Shown here: positions 53,591-62,832 of the stretch, one piece after another
Layout of the letters: every line of letters begins with the position of its first letter
How positions within the stretch are numbered: position 1 is the first letter of the stretch
Source: Novosphingobium sp. MW5
GTDB lineage: Bacteria > Pseudomonadota > Alphaproteobacteria > Sphingomonadales > Sphingomonadaceae
Direction: 5' to 3'
Length of the DNA stretch: 64,000 nt
Assembly (NCBI GenBank): GCA_025938935.1
Contig: JAPCWB010000001.1
Location: 2,976,001-3,040,000, forward strand
Program-made: the position numbers and the translations under genes
Notes under the pieces: generated by a model
Seen by the model: only the letters and a program-made list of their open reading frames with translations
The model's database searches: none
What the model was told of the DNA's origin: nothing

Positions 53591-55408
53591 ATGACTGAAA
53601 CAGTGAGGCCCGGCCCTTTCATCATCGGGGGCATCTGCTTTTTTCTTGCGGGCTGCGGCGGAAGTGGAGGCAGCGTCGGATCGACTCCTGCCCCGATCGT
53701 CATTCCTCCGCCCACTCCGGCACCCGCTCCGCCGCCAACACCAGCGAACACGTTGATCACAGACCTGAAGGCTGACCAGACCTTCACTGCAGACAACGCG
53801 ACAACCACGGTGACTTTCGATCTGGCTGCGAAAACGACGGTATCGGGTCAGGCTGCCGTGGTGCCTGCTACGATTGCCTACAACGCCGCGAACAACAGCT
53901 ACACGGTGACGACCGGCGGCAATGCCGGGACCTTCACGCCTGCTGACCGTCTTGCAGATCGGTTTGCTGGGGAGGCCCGCTACCGGACAGCGAGCGGCAC
54001 AACCACGAATTACCTCACCTTGGTCACTGCCCCCTACATGAATTCCGGGTCAAACAAATACGTGGCGCTCGGCTATTTGCAGCAAAACCTTGTCAATGGC
54101 GACCGGCAGGATACCAAGTTCTCGAGCTTTGCATTTGGTCTTGATACGCCTGCCGCAGCAGTGCCACGTTCCGGCAAAGCAACCTTTGCGATAGACGTAT
54201 TCGGACTGGAATCGATCGTCGGCCAGGAACCGCACATCTTCCAGGGGCTCGGCCGGTTCGATGTCGACTTCGCCGTAGGGCTGTTCTCCACCACGACCAA
54301 CCTGGCAAATACCGGCCTGATTACCGGCCAGGGCGTGTCGGGCGGCGGCATCGAGCTTACCGGCGGTGGTACGTTGACTTCCGGTAGCGGTGCCTTTTCC
54401 GGTAATGTCGTTTTCGGCAGCCCTAGCCAGCGCCTGAGCGGCAGCCTTTCAGGCCGTTTCTTCGGTCCGGCAGCAGACGAAATCGGCGCGGCTTTTTCAG
54501 GATCCGCAGCAAACGGCAGTGCGTTCAGCGGTGCCTTCACCGGGCGCAGGGACACCACCACCTTCAATCCGGTCAACATTTCCTTCGCGGACATGTCCGT
54601 CCAACAGCTTTTCTTTGGCGACGCGACCCATCTGGTCGTGCGCCGGCCCAAGCCGGGAACGTCGACAACTCTCCAGATTACCGATTACCCGTCGCAGCTC
54701 GGCCTGAGCCAGTCGCGCGTACAGGTCGAACATCTTGCGGATGGCTCCGTCAGGTTCGGCACGCCAAGTTCGGACATGCCAAGCGGCATTTTTACCCCCG
54801 CAATGATCGTGGCAGGCGATGCGAATTTCGTCACTTACGAGCAGACAATTGTCGGGCAGCCCACCCGGTTCGCGCTCTATAAAAAGGGAAGCGCAAACAC
54901 CGAAGTGGCGCTTACCTATTCAAGTTTCGGGACCTACCAGAGCACGGCTACATCCGATCCGTTCCAGACCACGGCAAATCGCGTGTTTTTCGTCTATGGG
55001 TTCAAGACACCTTTCGATGCTCTCAACAATCGCACCGGAACTGCCAGCTACGCTGGCGTTGCCTATGGCGCGGCAGCGGATCCCTCAGGGAATTTTTCGG
55101 ACGTCATCGGCACGCAGCAGTTCACGCTGGATTTCGGAACACAAGGAGTGATTGGCTCGCTTGCGCTACGCGCGAAAACGGGATTGCTGGATTACGGCAC
55201 GTTCGCGCTGAATGGGCGGTTCTTTGCGTCGACTTCAGATGCAATCCTGAACATCGCCCGCGGATCGGGATCTCCGATCGGCGTCAGCCTGATCAACTTT
55301 TACGGCCCATCAGGTGAGGAAGCGGCAGGCCCGTTCAGGTTGGTTGTGCCTGACGGGGCGGGAGCCGGGCACTTGATCAACGGCGTGACGGTCGGAAAAC
55401 GGCAGTAG
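53591..55408 (+). CDS. Surface lipoprotein with two TbpB-like beta-barrel domains
   Basis: This 605-residue protein has a lipoprotein signal (FFLAGC, Cys22), a Pro/Ala-rich spacer (about 30-55) and two regions ending with the transferrin-binding-protein B-type motif: GRFFGPAADEIGAAFSG (near residue 300) and INFYGPSGEEAAGPF (near 580). A GSGAFSGNV-type repeat occurs in the first. The ATG at 53591 is preceded by AGAGGGAACGA. In TbpB-like lipoproteins these barrels are exposed on the surface by Slam exporters; no Slam or TonB receptor gene is next to it. The ligand is unknown. The gene looks AT-richer than its neighbours. Confidence 0.72.
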   Translation: MTETVRPGPFIIGGICFFLAGCGGSGGSVGSTPAPIVIPPPTPAPAPPPTPANTLITDLKADQTFTADNATTTVTFDLAAKTTVSGQAAVVPATIAYNAANNSYTVTTGGNAGTFTPADRLADRFAGEARYRTASGTTTNYLTLVTAPYMNSGSNKYVALGYLQQNLVNGDRQDTKFSSFAFGLDTPAAAVPRSGKATFAIDVFGLESIVGQEPHIFQGLGRFDVDFAVGLFSTTTNLANTGLITGQGVSGGGIELTGGGTLTSGSGAFSGNVVFGSPSQRLSGSLSGRFFGPAADEIGAAFSGSAANGSAFSGAFTGRRDTTTFNPVNISFADMSVQQLFFGDATHLVVRRPKPGTSTTLQITDYPSQLGLSQSRVQVEHLADGSVRFGTPSSDMPSGIFTPAMIVAGDANFVTYEQTIVGQPTRFALYKKGSANTEVALTYSSFGTYQSTATSDPFQTTANRVFFVYGFKTPFDALNNRTGTASYAGVAYGAAADPSGNFSDVIGTQQFTLDFGTQGVIGSLALRAKTGLLDYGTFALNGRFFASTSDAILNIARGSGSPIGVSLINFYGPSGEEAAGPFRLVVPDGAGAGHLINGVTVGKRQ

Positions 55409-55417
55409 GGCCGACGA

Positions 55418-56434
55418 CTAATACCTCCGCGACACCGCAAATTCGGCAGCCTCGGCCATCGCACTGCGAGCCGGGCCTGCCGGGAAGCCCGCAATCGCGT
55501 CGATCGCCCGCTGGGCGAAGTGGCGAGCGCGGTCGCGGGTGGCGGAGACGGTGTCGTACTTGGCGATCAGGCGCACGGCCTCGGCGAGGTCATCGTCCGA
55601 ATTGCGGAAGCCGGCGATGGCGTCCTGCCAGAACTGGCGTTCCTCGGCATTGCCGCGCGCATAGGCGAGGATGACCGGCAGGGTCATCTTGCCCTCGCGG
55701 AAGTCGTCGCCCTTGCCCTTGCCCATTTCGGCGGCCTCGGAATCGTAATCGATCGCGTCGTCGACCAGCTGGAAGGCTACACCCAGGTTCCGGCCATAGG
55801 CATCGAGCGCCAGTTCGTCCGCCTCGGACCGTTCGGCAACCACGGCGGCGATACGCGTGGCGGCAGCGAAGAGGGCGGCGGTCTTGGCGCCGATGATCTG
55901 GAGGTAATGCTCCTCGCTCGTTTCGATGCGGCGCGCGGCGGTGAGCTGGTCCACCTCGCCCTCGGCGATAACCGAGCTGGCCTTCGACAGGATCTTGAGC
56001 ACCTTCAGGCTGCCGTCCTCGACCATCAGTTCGAATGCGCGGGTGAAGAGGAAATCCCCGACAAGCACGGTAGCCGGATTGCCGAACACGATGTTCGCCG
56101 TATCGCGCCCGCGGCGCAGGTCCGATCCGTCAACCACGTCGTCATGCAGCAGCGTGGCGGTGTGGATGAACTCGACCGAAGCGGCGAGCAGGTGATGGCG
56201 AGTGCCGTGATATTCGCAAAGCTCCGCACCGGCCACGGTGAGCATGGGCCGCATCCGCTTGCCGCCGCCGGAGATCAGGTGCCCGGCCAGCGCCGGGATG
56301 AGCGGGATCTCGCTCTGCATCCGGTCAAGGATGATCTGGTTGACGGAATTCATCCCGGGCGCGGTCAGGGCGAGCAGGGGACCGAGCGAAGGCTCGGCAT
56401 TACGCGGGCGCAGCGGAACGACATCAGCGGTCAT
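55418..56434 (-). CDS. ispB: Polyprenyl diphosphate synthase (octa-/decaprenyl type)
   Basis: This trans-prenyltransferase makes the side chain of ubiquinone. It has GGGKRMRPML near residue 57, the first aspartate-rich motif LLHDDVVDGSDLRRG (D98-D102) and the second QLVDDAIDYDSE (about 222-227). At 338 residues it is typical for long-chain synthases; the exact chain length (sphingomonads use Q-10) is inferred. The ATG (MTADVVPLRPR) is chosen over an upstream codon at 56464. It ends convergent to the TbpB-like gene with 9 bases between. Confidence 0.92.
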   Translation of the reverse strand: MTADVVPLRPRNAEPSLGPLLALTAPGMNSVNQIILDRMQSEIPLIPALAGHLISGGGKRMRPMLTVAGAELCEYHGTRHHLLAASVEFIHTATLLHDDVVDGSDLRRGRDTANIVFGNPATVLVGDFLFTRAFELMVEDGSLKVLKILSKASSVIAEGEVDQLTAARRIETSEEHYLQIIGAKTAALFAAATRIAAVVAERSEADELALDAYGRNLGVAFQLVDDAIDYDSEAAEMGKGKGDDFREGKMTLPVILAYARGNAEERQFWQDAIAGFRNSDDDLAEAVRLIAKYDTVSATRDRARHFAQRAIDAIAGFPAGPARSAMAEAAEFAVSRRY

Positions 56435-56519
56435 GTCCGCGCCTTGCGACGGCTTTCCGCCCAAGGCAAGTGCAAAGCGCGGCTTTGCGGTTCGCTTTTT
56501 CTCATGCTAGCGCGCGGCC

Positions 56520-56828
56520 ATGACCGAGACTTCGCCCACCACCGCGCCCGATCCCGTTCTTGCCGGCTACCGCTCCTCGATCGACAATATCGACGCGGCG
56601 CTGATCCACATCCTGGCCGAACGGTTCCGCATCACGAAGGCGGTGGGTGCCTACAAGGCACAGAACGCCCTGCCCGCCAGCGATCCCGGCCGTGAGGAGC
56701 GCCAGATCGCGCGGTTGCGCAAGCTGGCCGAAGAGGCCCAACTCGATCCCGAATTCTCGGAAAAATTCCTGCGCTTCATCATCGATGAAGTGATCCGCCA
56801 TCACGAGCAGGCAAAAACAGGAAGCTAA
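56520..56828 (+). CDS. Chorismate mutase (AroQ class)
   Basis: This 102-residue protein contains the AroQ helical bundle: YRSSIDNIDAALIHILAERFRITKAVGAYK, then LPASDPGREERQIARLRKLAEEAQLD. Catalytic residues Arg (first helix), Lys (VGAYK) and Arg/Glu (EERQ) are in place. It converts chorismate to prephenate for phenylalanine and tyrosine. It is a stand-alone domain and overlaps the convergent kinase gene by four bases. Confidence 0.92.
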   Translation: MTETSPTTAPDPVLAGYRSSIDNIDAALIHILAERFRITKAVGAYKAQNALPASDPGREERQIARLRKLAEEAQLDPEFSEKFLRFIIDEVIRHHEQAKTGS

Positions 56829-58231
56829 GCCCTCACCCTCGGCAGCCGCAGCTTCACCAGCAGCCCGCCAAGGTCCTCGCTCTCCGCGAGTTCGACCGAG
56901 CCGCCGTAAATCTCAGCCACGTCGCGCACAATGGCGAGGCCAAGGCCCGTGCCCGGCTTGCCGGTATCCAGCCGCGCGCCGCGGTCGAAGATGCGGGTGC
57001 GTTCCTCGTCAGGGATGCCCATGCCGTCATCCTCGACCCAGATTTCGCAGGCTTCGGCCTCCGGGTCGGCGTCGATCGTGACGAAGACGGAGCCGCCGCC
57101 ATACTTGGCCGCGTTCTCGATCAGGTTGCCGAGAATCTCGTCAAGGTCCTGCCGCTCGATGGCGACTTCCGCCTCGCGATTTCCGTCGAGGTCGAAGCGG
57201 GTTTTCTCGTAAAGCCGGGTAACGGCGCGCAGCACGGCCTCGACGCTTTCGCCCACCGATGCGCGCGAATGGCCGACCGCGCGGCGGCCCACCGCGCGGG
57301 CGCGGGCGAGGTGGTGGTCGACCTGCCGGCGCATCACAGCCGCCTCGCGGATCACCGTGTCGGACAGGTCCGGCGCCTTGGCAGTCGCCGCGTTCATCAC
57401 CACGGTGAGCGGTGTCTTGAGCGCATGGGCAAGGTTGCCGGCATGGGTGCGCGCTTCCTCCGCCTGCTTTTCCGTATGGGCGAGCAGCGCATTGAGTTCT
57501 TCGACCAGCGGCTGGACTTCGGAAGGCAGCGGCTCGGTAACGCGGTTGGTGCCGGTGGTGCGCAGCCGCTTGATCGCCAGTCGCACACGGCGCAGCGGGC
57601 CGAGGCCGTACCAGGTCTGCAAGCCGGCCATCAGGAACAGGCCGAGACCGAGCACGAGGAAGCTCCACCACAGGATCGCGCGGATCTGGGTGATCTGTTC
57701 GTCAACCACCGACCGGCTTTGCGCCACGACGAACCACCACTTTGTCTGGCTGCCCGGCAGATAGATCGAGCGTTCCATCACCCGCAGCGGTTCATTGGCG
57801 AACTGGTTCGAATTGTAGGCGTGCGGCTGGTTGTCGGTATGGGCGGCGTGAACCTGCAGCGTGCGGTCCCACAGCGAACGCGAGGGGAAATCCTCGTGCC
57901 CCTTGCCGCTGATCTGCCAGTAGAGCCCGGAATTGGGCTCAAGGAAGCGCTGATCGCCCAGCGGCCGGTTGAAGTAGATTTCGCCGTACTGGTCGATCTC
58001 GGCCGAAGCGATCATCGCGTTCAGCATATAGGAAAGCTGATCATCAAAATTGCGCTGGACGAGGCCATTGAGCGTCCGGTCGAGCGCGAAGCCGCCCAGC
58101 GAGAGCAGGATGAAGATCCAACCCGCCGCAATCAGCATCATGCGGCGGCTGAGGCTGCCGGTATTGGGCGATCCCATGCCGGAACCGCCGACGCGCGCAG
58201 GGTCCTGCGTTACAAGTTCAGACCCCGCCAA
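56825..58231 (-). CDS. Sensor histidine kinase (PhoQ-like)
   Basis: This 468-residue kinase has two transmembrane helices (about residues 31-51 and 185-205) around a periplasmic domain, a HAMP-like linker, the dimerisation histidine His269 (GNLAHALKTPLT) and the HATPase with NLIENAAKYGGG, VEDDGMGIP and GTGLGLAIV. The TTG at 58231, seven bases after the regulator's stop and with GGGGGTGAG before it, is taken as start; ATG at 58177 is the alternative. With the OmpR-type regulator and the PepSY protein it forms a unit. The signal may be a cation or envelope stress, by analogy only. Confidence 0.88.
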   Translation of the reverse strand: MAGSELVTQDPARVGGSGMGSPNTGSLSRRMMLIAAGWIFILLSLGGFALDRTLNGLVQRNFDDQLSYMLNAMIASAEIDQYGEIYFNRPLGDQRFLEPNSGLYWQISGKGHEDFPSRSLWDRTLQVHAAHTDNQPHAYNSNQFANEPLRVMERSIYLPGSQTKWWFVVAQSRSVVDEQITQIRAILWWSFLVLGLGLFLMAGLQTWYGLGPLRRVRLAIKRLRTTGTNRVTEPLPSEVQPLVEELNALLAHTEKQAEEARTHAGNLAHALKTPLTVVMNAATAKAPDLSDTVIREAAVMRRQVDHHLARARAVGRRAVGHSRASVGESVEAVLRAVTRLYEKTRFDLDGNREAEVAIERQDLDEILGNLIENAAKYGGGSVFVTIDADPEAEACEIWVEDDGMGIPDEERTRIFDRGARLDTGKPGTGLGLAIVRDVAEIYGGSVELAESEDLGGLLVKLRLPRVRA

Positions 58232-58238
58232 TCTTCAC

Positions 58239-58916
58239 TCACCCCCGGCCCGGACCGGCCGGATCGTCAAGGCTGTAGCCCAGCCCGCGGATCGTGGTGA
58301 TCACGTCCGGCCCCAGCTTCTTGCGGATGCGGGTGACGAAAACCTCGATCGTGTTCGAATCGCGGTCGAAATCCTGGTCGTAGATGTGCTCGATGAGCTC
58401 GGTGCGGCTGACAACCTTGCCCTTGTGGTGGAGCAGGTAGGAGAGCAGCTTGTATTCCTGTGCGGTCAGCTTCACCGGCTCGCCATTCAGCGTCACGCGG
58501 CCCGAGCGGGTGTCCAGCCGCACGTCACCGGCGGTGAGTTCGCTGCTGGTATTGCCCGAGGCGCGGCGGATCAGCGCGCGCAGGCGGGCAATCAGTTCCT
58601 CGGTCTGGAAGGGCTTGGCAAGGTAATCGTCAGCGCCGGCATCGAGGCCTGCGACCTTGTCCGACCAACTGTCGCGCGCGGTGAGCACGAGCACGGGGAA
58701 CTTGCGCCCCTCCTTTCGCCACATGCCCAGCACGGTCAGCCCGTCGATCTCAGGCAGGCCAAGGTCGAGCACGACCGCGTCATATTCCTCGGTTGAGCCC
58801 ATGAAGTGCCCGTCTTCGCCATCGGTCGAAAGATCGACGGCATAGCCGGTCTGTTCCAGCGTGGTCTTGAGCTGTTTGCCGAGAGTGGGTTCGTCCTCGA
58901 CGATCAGGATGCGCAT
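58239..58916 (-). CDS. OmpR/PhoP-family response regulator
   Basis: This 225-residue regulator has a receiver domain with phosphoacceptor Asp51 (VVLDLGLPEIDG), Lys in LAKPF and a winged-helix DNA-binding domain (from about 125) with the RxxLI...VSRTELIEHIYDQDFDRDSNTIEVFVTRIRKKL segment divided over recognition and wing. It lies between the PepSY protein and its partner kinase. Confidence 0.95.
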   Translation of the reverse strand: MRILIVEDEPTLGKQLKTTLEQTGYAVDLSTDGEDGHFMGSTEEYDAVVLDLGLPEIDGLTVLGMWRKEGRKFPVLVLTARDSWSDKVAGLDAGADDYLAKPFQTEELIARLRALIRRASGNTSSELTAGDVRLDTRSGRVTLNGEPVKLTAQEYKLLSYLLHHKGKVVSRTELIEHIYDQDFDRDSNTIEVFVTRIRKKLGPDVITTIRGLGYSLDDPAGPGRG

Positions 58917-58933
58917 CGCCTAATTCCCGCCTT

Positions 58934-59281
58934 TCAGGTTGTGGGCCAAGACTGAAGCCGAGCAATGCGGCCAAAGGATTCGCGCGTCAATGCCGCGAAC
59001 GAGATCTGTCCCGAGCGGGCATCAACATCGACGAAGGAAACACGCCCGTCGCGGATGAACTTGAGCCGATAGGCCATGGCCACCGGATCGTATTCCGGGC
59101 CAAGATATTGCGCCCCCGGCATGGTGGGGAGCACGCGGCCTTCGATATCGCGGAGCGAGAGCACGTTTCCGGCGCGCATTTCCTTGCGCACCTGCCCCTG
59201 CTCCTCGCCCGGTTTGGCGTGAGCGAGGGGCGCGGCAAGAACCGCGAGCGACGCCATGGCAAGATGAATGCTGCGAACCAT
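58934..59281 (-). CDS. Periplasmic PepSY-like domain protein
   Basis: This 115-residue protein has a signal peptide (SIHLAMASLAVLAAPLAHA) and a PepSY-type fold (RAGNVLSLRDIEGRVLPTMPG; LKFIRDGRVSFVDVDARSGQI). Such proteins can modulate a two-component system. It precedes the OmpR regulator by 17 bases in transcription order and probably shares the transcript. Confidence 0.85.
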   Translation of the reverse strand: MVRSIHLAMASLAVLAAPLAHAKPGEEQGQVRKEMRAGNVLSLRDIEGRVLPTMPGAQYLGPEYDPVAMAYRLKFIRDGRVSFVDVDARSGQISFAALTRESFGRIARLQSWPTT

Positions 59282-59339
59282 GGCGCTTCATTACCGGCGC
59301 TCTTTTGAACATCAAGTGAATGCCGCTTTCAGCCAAGGC

Positions 59340-60050
59340 TCAGCGGGTCATTTCGTATTTCACCGTCAGCGTGGCCGAGGTCCCCACGACGCCCGGCTCT
59401 ATCGGCGTGACGCGCGAAGCGGTGACGACAATCGCGTCCATCTCGCCCTTGTACATGGTGCGGTTCGCATAAGTCTCGGACACTTCGAGAAGGCGCACAT
59501 CGCGATAACCAGCCATCCCGGCAAGGCTGCGCGCCCGGGCCAGCGCGTTGGTGAAAGCTGCCTTGCGCGCCTGTTCTCTCGCCGCCGCGTCATCCTCCAG
59601 CATGAAGGACGGCCCGTTTACATTGTTCGCCCCAGCGGCGATCAGCGCGTCGAGCGCGGTGCCTATCCGCCCGATATTGCGCAACTTCACGTTGACCTGG
59701 TTGGTGACATCATAGCCGAGAAAGGCAGGCGGCTGGCCATCATTGCGGTACTGGTACTGCGGGTTGATGCTGAAATTGCTGGTCTGGATATCGTCGCGCG
59801 CAATGCCGAGCGCGCGCAGCCGGGCGATGATCGCGTCCATCTTTTCAGCGTTCTGCCGGGCCGCCACATCGGCCTGGAGCGCACGGGTAGTGACGCCGGC
59901 ATTGACGGTGGCGACATCGGGCTTGGCCTTGGCCGTTTCGGTCACGGTCAGCTCGACCACTGGTCCTTGCGACGCGATCTGGATTTCGGCGGCGTGGGCT
60001 GGAACGGCGGCGCCGAGCGCTACGGCCGAAAGCAGGGCGAACTTTTTCAT
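59340..60050 (-). CDS. SIMPL-domain (DUF541) periplasmic protein
   Basis: This 236-residue protein has a signal peptide (MKKFALLSAVALGAAVPAHA) and a SIMPL domain: VVELTVTETAKAKPDVATVNAGV, IQTSNFSINPQYQY and YDVTNQVNVKLRNI. The family forms oligomeric periplasmic rings and is linked with stress; activity is unknown. The start MKKFALLS is chosen over an upstream codon at 60086. It is alone on the strand by spacing. Confidence 0.88.
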   Translation of the reverse strand: MKKFALLSAVALGAAVPAHAAEIQIASQGPVVELTVTETAKAKPDVATVNAGVTTRALQADVAARQNAEKMDAIIARLRALGIARDDIQTSNFSINPQYQYRNDGQPPAFLGYDVTNQVNVKLRNIGRIGTALDALIAAGANNVNGPSFMLEDDAAAREQARKAAFTNALARARSLAGMAGYRDVRLLEVSETYANRTMYKGEMDAIVVTASRVTPIEPGVVGTSATLTVKYEMTR

Positions 60051-60111
60051 TGAGAGATTCCTCAAGCAACTGGTTGTGCCCGACAAACGGGTAGCCAGCA
60101 GCGAAGTTCCC

Positions 60112-60954
60112 TCAGGCGTTCAGCAGCCGCTCGACATAGGCGGCGCGGATGGCGCGGGTGATCTCACCGGCCGCGCCATTGCCGATCGCTCGCCCGTCAA
60201 CCTCAACCACCGGCAGGATCAGCGCGCTGGCGGCGGAGGAGAAGGCCTCACGCGCGGCAAACAGTTCCTCCGGGGTGAAGGGCCGTTCCTCAACAGTCAG
60301 CCCCATGCCGCGCGCGATTTCCATCACGCAGATGCGCGTCACGCCGGGGAGTACGCCGTGATCAACCGGGTGCGAGACCAGCACGCCCCGCGCGTCGATG
60401 ATGTGGGCATTGGAGCTGGTACCTTCGGTAATGTGATCGCCGTCAACCAGCCAGGCATCGTCCAGCCCGGCATCGCGCGCCTCTTCCTTCATCAGCACAG
60501 AATAGAGCAGCTGCGTTGTCTTGGCCGAGCGGAGCTGCCAGCGCGCCTCGGGCTTCAATGCGATGCGCAGGCCCCGCGCCGCAAGCGGATGGTCGATTAC
60601 CGCGCCGGTCTGGGTGAAGACGATCCGCGTCGGCGGGGGCGGCGGCGTGGCGGAAAGAAAATCCCGGTCGCCTGAATTGCCGCCCGTCACTTGCAGGTAA
60701 ACGCGGCCCTCATCGACACGGTTGGCCTCGACAGCTTCCGTGAAGACCGCAGCCCAGTCCGTCGCGTCGCTTATCCGCGCTACCTTCAGCGAATTGGCCA
60801 GCCGCGCCAGGTGATAGCCGATATTGCACAGCCTTCCGCCGATCACCGGCACAACCTCATAGACGCTTTGCGAGAACAACAGCCCGCGATCGAAGACCGA
60901 GACCTTCGCCTCGCCCTCGTCAAACCATTCGCCGTTGATCCACACCTTGCGCAT
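60112..60954 (-). CDS. PLP-dependent class IV aminotransferase (D-amino-acid transaminase-like)
   Basis: This 280-residue fold-type IV enzyme starts MRKVWINGEWFDEGEAKVSVFDRGLLFSQSVYEV (DRG helix) and has the PLP lysine in LRSAKTTQLLYSV (about residue 145) and the phosphate-binding EGTSSNAHII. The fit is better to D-amino-acid aminotransferases than to branched-chain or ADC lyase members, although the substrate remains uncertain. The ATG at 60954 is supported by the family N-terminus; open frame further upstream is antisense to the ABC-F gene. Confidence 0.86.
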   Translation of the reverse strand: MRKVWINGEWFDEGEAKVSVFDRGLLFSQSVYEVVPVIGGRLCNIGYHLARLANSLKVARISDATDWAAVFTEAVEANRVDEGRVYLQVTGGNSGDRDFLSATPPPPPTRIVFTQTGAVIDHPLAARGLRIALKPEARWQLRSAKTTQLLYSVLMKEEARDAGLDDAWLVDGDHITEGTSSNAHIIDARGVLVSHPVDHGVLPGVTRICVMEIARGMGLTVEERPFTPEELFAAREAFSSAASALILPVVEVDGRAIGNGAAGEITRAIRAAYVERLLNA

Positions 60955-61032
60955 GTTTGTCCCTTTCCCCTCGCCGCCAGCCCTGTCAACTCGGGTTGTC
61001 AACGCGGGTGCAAGCCCATAGGGCGCGCAGCC

Positions 61033-62826
61033 ATGGCCGCTGCACCCATTCTTTCCTACGAAGGCCTCAGCCTGCACCAAGGCTCCGGCTGGCTGTTCTC
61101 CGGGCTTGACCTGACGATCGGCGACCGTGACCGGCTGGCGCTGATCGGCCGCAACGGCGCGGGCAAGACGACCCTGCTCAAGCTGATCGCCGGAAAGATC
61201 GAGGCGGACAAGGGCAAGCGGTCGGTGCGGCCGGGGCTCAATATTGTCCTCCTCGAACAGGACCCGTTCTTCACCGGGTACGACACGCTGATGGACTTCG
61301 CGCTGCACGGGCCGGACGCCCCGCCCCGGCACGAGGTGGAGTCAATTGCCGGGCAACTCGGTATCGACATGAGCCGTGATGCGAACAGCGCGTCGGGCGG
61401 GGAGCGCCGCCGTGCCGCGCTCGCTCGCGCGCTGGCTCAGGACCCTGACCTGCTCCTGCTCGACGAACCGACCAACCACCTCGACCTTGCGGCGATTGAC
61501 TGGCTTGAGAGCTGGCTTAACCGGTTCAAGGGCGCCTTCGTGGTGATCAGCCACGACCGCACCTTCCTCACCCGCCTGACCCGCTCGACCTGGTGGCTCG
61601 AGCGGACCGTGCTGCGGCGCAAGGATGTCGGCTTTGGCGGCTACGAGGCATGGGAAGAGGAAGTCTTCGCCGAGGAAGCGCGCGTTGCCGCCAAGATGGA
61701 CGCCCAGCTCAAGATCGAGGCCCACTGGCTGGCGCGCGGCGTCACCGCTCGGCGCAAGCGCAACCAGGGGCGGCTCGCCAAGCTTTACGAACTGCGCGCC
61801 CAACGCGCCGCGCTGCTCTCGCCGCAAGGCGTAGCCAAGATGCAGCTCGCCAGTGACGACAGCAAGACCAAGTCGGTCATTGTCGCCGACCATGTGACGA
61901 AATCGTTTGGTCACCGCACGATCATCAAGGACTTCTCCCTCCGCATTCAGCGCGGTGACCGCATTGGTCTCGTCGGTTCGAACGGCGCGGGCAAGACGAC
62001 GCTGCTCAAACTGCTGACCGGCGAGCTGGAGCCGGACAGCGGCACTGTCACCCTCGCCAAGACGCTGTCCGGCGTGATGATCGACCAGCAGCGCAGCCTG
62101 CTCAGCCCGGACAAGAAGCTGCGCGACGTGCTGGCCGAAGGCGGCGACTGGGTCGACGTGCGCGGCGTGCGCAAGCACGTGCAGGGTTACCTGAAAGACT
62201 TCCTGTTCGACCCCGGTCTGGTCGATGCCAAAGTCGGCACGCTCTCGGGCGGCGAGCGTTCCCGCCTGCTTCTCGCCCGTGAGTTTGCGCGCTTTTCCAA
62301 CCTGCTGGTGCTCGACGAGCCGACCAACGACCTCGACCTCGAAACACTCGACCTGCTGCAGGAGGTCATCGCCGATTACGATGGCACCGTGCTGATCGTC
62401 AGCCACGACCGTGACTTCCTCGACCGCACGGTGACGATCACGCTGGGCCTCGATGGCTCGGGCAAGGTGGACGTGGTCGCCGGTGGCTATGCCGATTGGG
62501 AGAAGCAGCGACAGAGCCGAATGGCGGCGACTTCGGCAAAGGCCGCAACCAAACCGGTGGAATCTGCGCAAGCCCCTGCCCCGCCAAAGCCGCAAAAGAC
62601 CAAGCTGTCCTACAAGGACCAGCGCGATTACGACCTCCTGCCCGCGCGGGTCGAGGAGCTGAACGCCCAGATCTCCCGCGACGAAGCGCTGCTGGCCGAC
62701 CCGGCGCTCTACACCCGCGACCCGGCACGCTTCGCCGCGCTAACGAAAGCGATCGAGGCGGCCCGCGCCGAAAAGGACGCGGCCGAGGAACGCTGGCTCG
62801 AACTGGCGGAAATGGTCGAGGGCTAA
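61033..62826 (+). CDS. ABC-F family ATPase (Uup-like)
   Basis: This 597-residue cytoplasmic protein has two ABC modules and no membrane part. Walker A motifs are GRNGAGKTT and GSNGAGKTT; signatures are SASGGERRRAALA and LSGGERSRLLLA; Walker B are LLLLDEPTNHLD and LVLDEPTNDLD. A P-site linker of helices separates them. The C-terminal coiled coil (RVEELNAQISRDEALL and on) after an Ala/Pro/Lys region is like Uup, which influences ribosome and DNA processes. ATG at 61033 begins MAAAPILSYEGLSLHQG. The frame is open far upstream, but that part overlaps the aminotransferase gene. Confidence 0.92.
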   Translation: MAAAPILSYEGLSLHQGSGWLFSGLDLTIGDRDRLALIGRNGAGKTTLLKLIAGKIEADKGKRSVRPGLNIVLLEQDPFFTGYDTLMDFALHGPDAPPRHEVESIAGQLGIDMSRDANSASGGERRRAALARALAQDPDLLLLDEPTNHLDLAAIDWLESWLNRFKGAFVVISHDRTFLTRLTRSTWWLERTVLRRKDVGFGGYEAWEEEVFAEEARVAAKMDAQLKIEAHWLARGVTARRKRNQGRLAKLYELRAQRAALLSPQGVAKMQLASDDSKTKSVIVADHVTKSFGHRTIIKDFSLRIQRGDRIGLVGSNGAGKTTLLKLLTGELEPDSGTVTLAKTLSGVMIDQQRSLLSPDKKLRDVLAEGGDWVDVRGVRKHVQGYLKDFLFDPGLVDAKVGTLSGGERSRLLLAREFARFSNLLVLDEPTNDLDLETLDLLQEVIADYDGTVLIVSHDRDFLDRTVTITLGLDGSGKVDVVAGGYADWEKQRQSRMAATSAKAATKPVESAQAPAPPKPQKTKLSYKDQRDYDLLPARVEELNAQISRDEALLADPALYTRDPARFAALTKAIEAARAEKDAAEERWLELAEMVEG

Positions 62827-62832
62827 TAAAGG

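Noticed and set aside
60691..61032. N-terminal extension of the ABC-F protein
   Set aside because: It overlaps the start of the aminotransferase gene in antisense; the ATP-binding module starts naturally after the ATG at 61033.
60955..61332. N-terminal extension of the aminotransferase
   Set aside because: It is antisense to the ABC-F gene; the family N-terminus begins at 60954.
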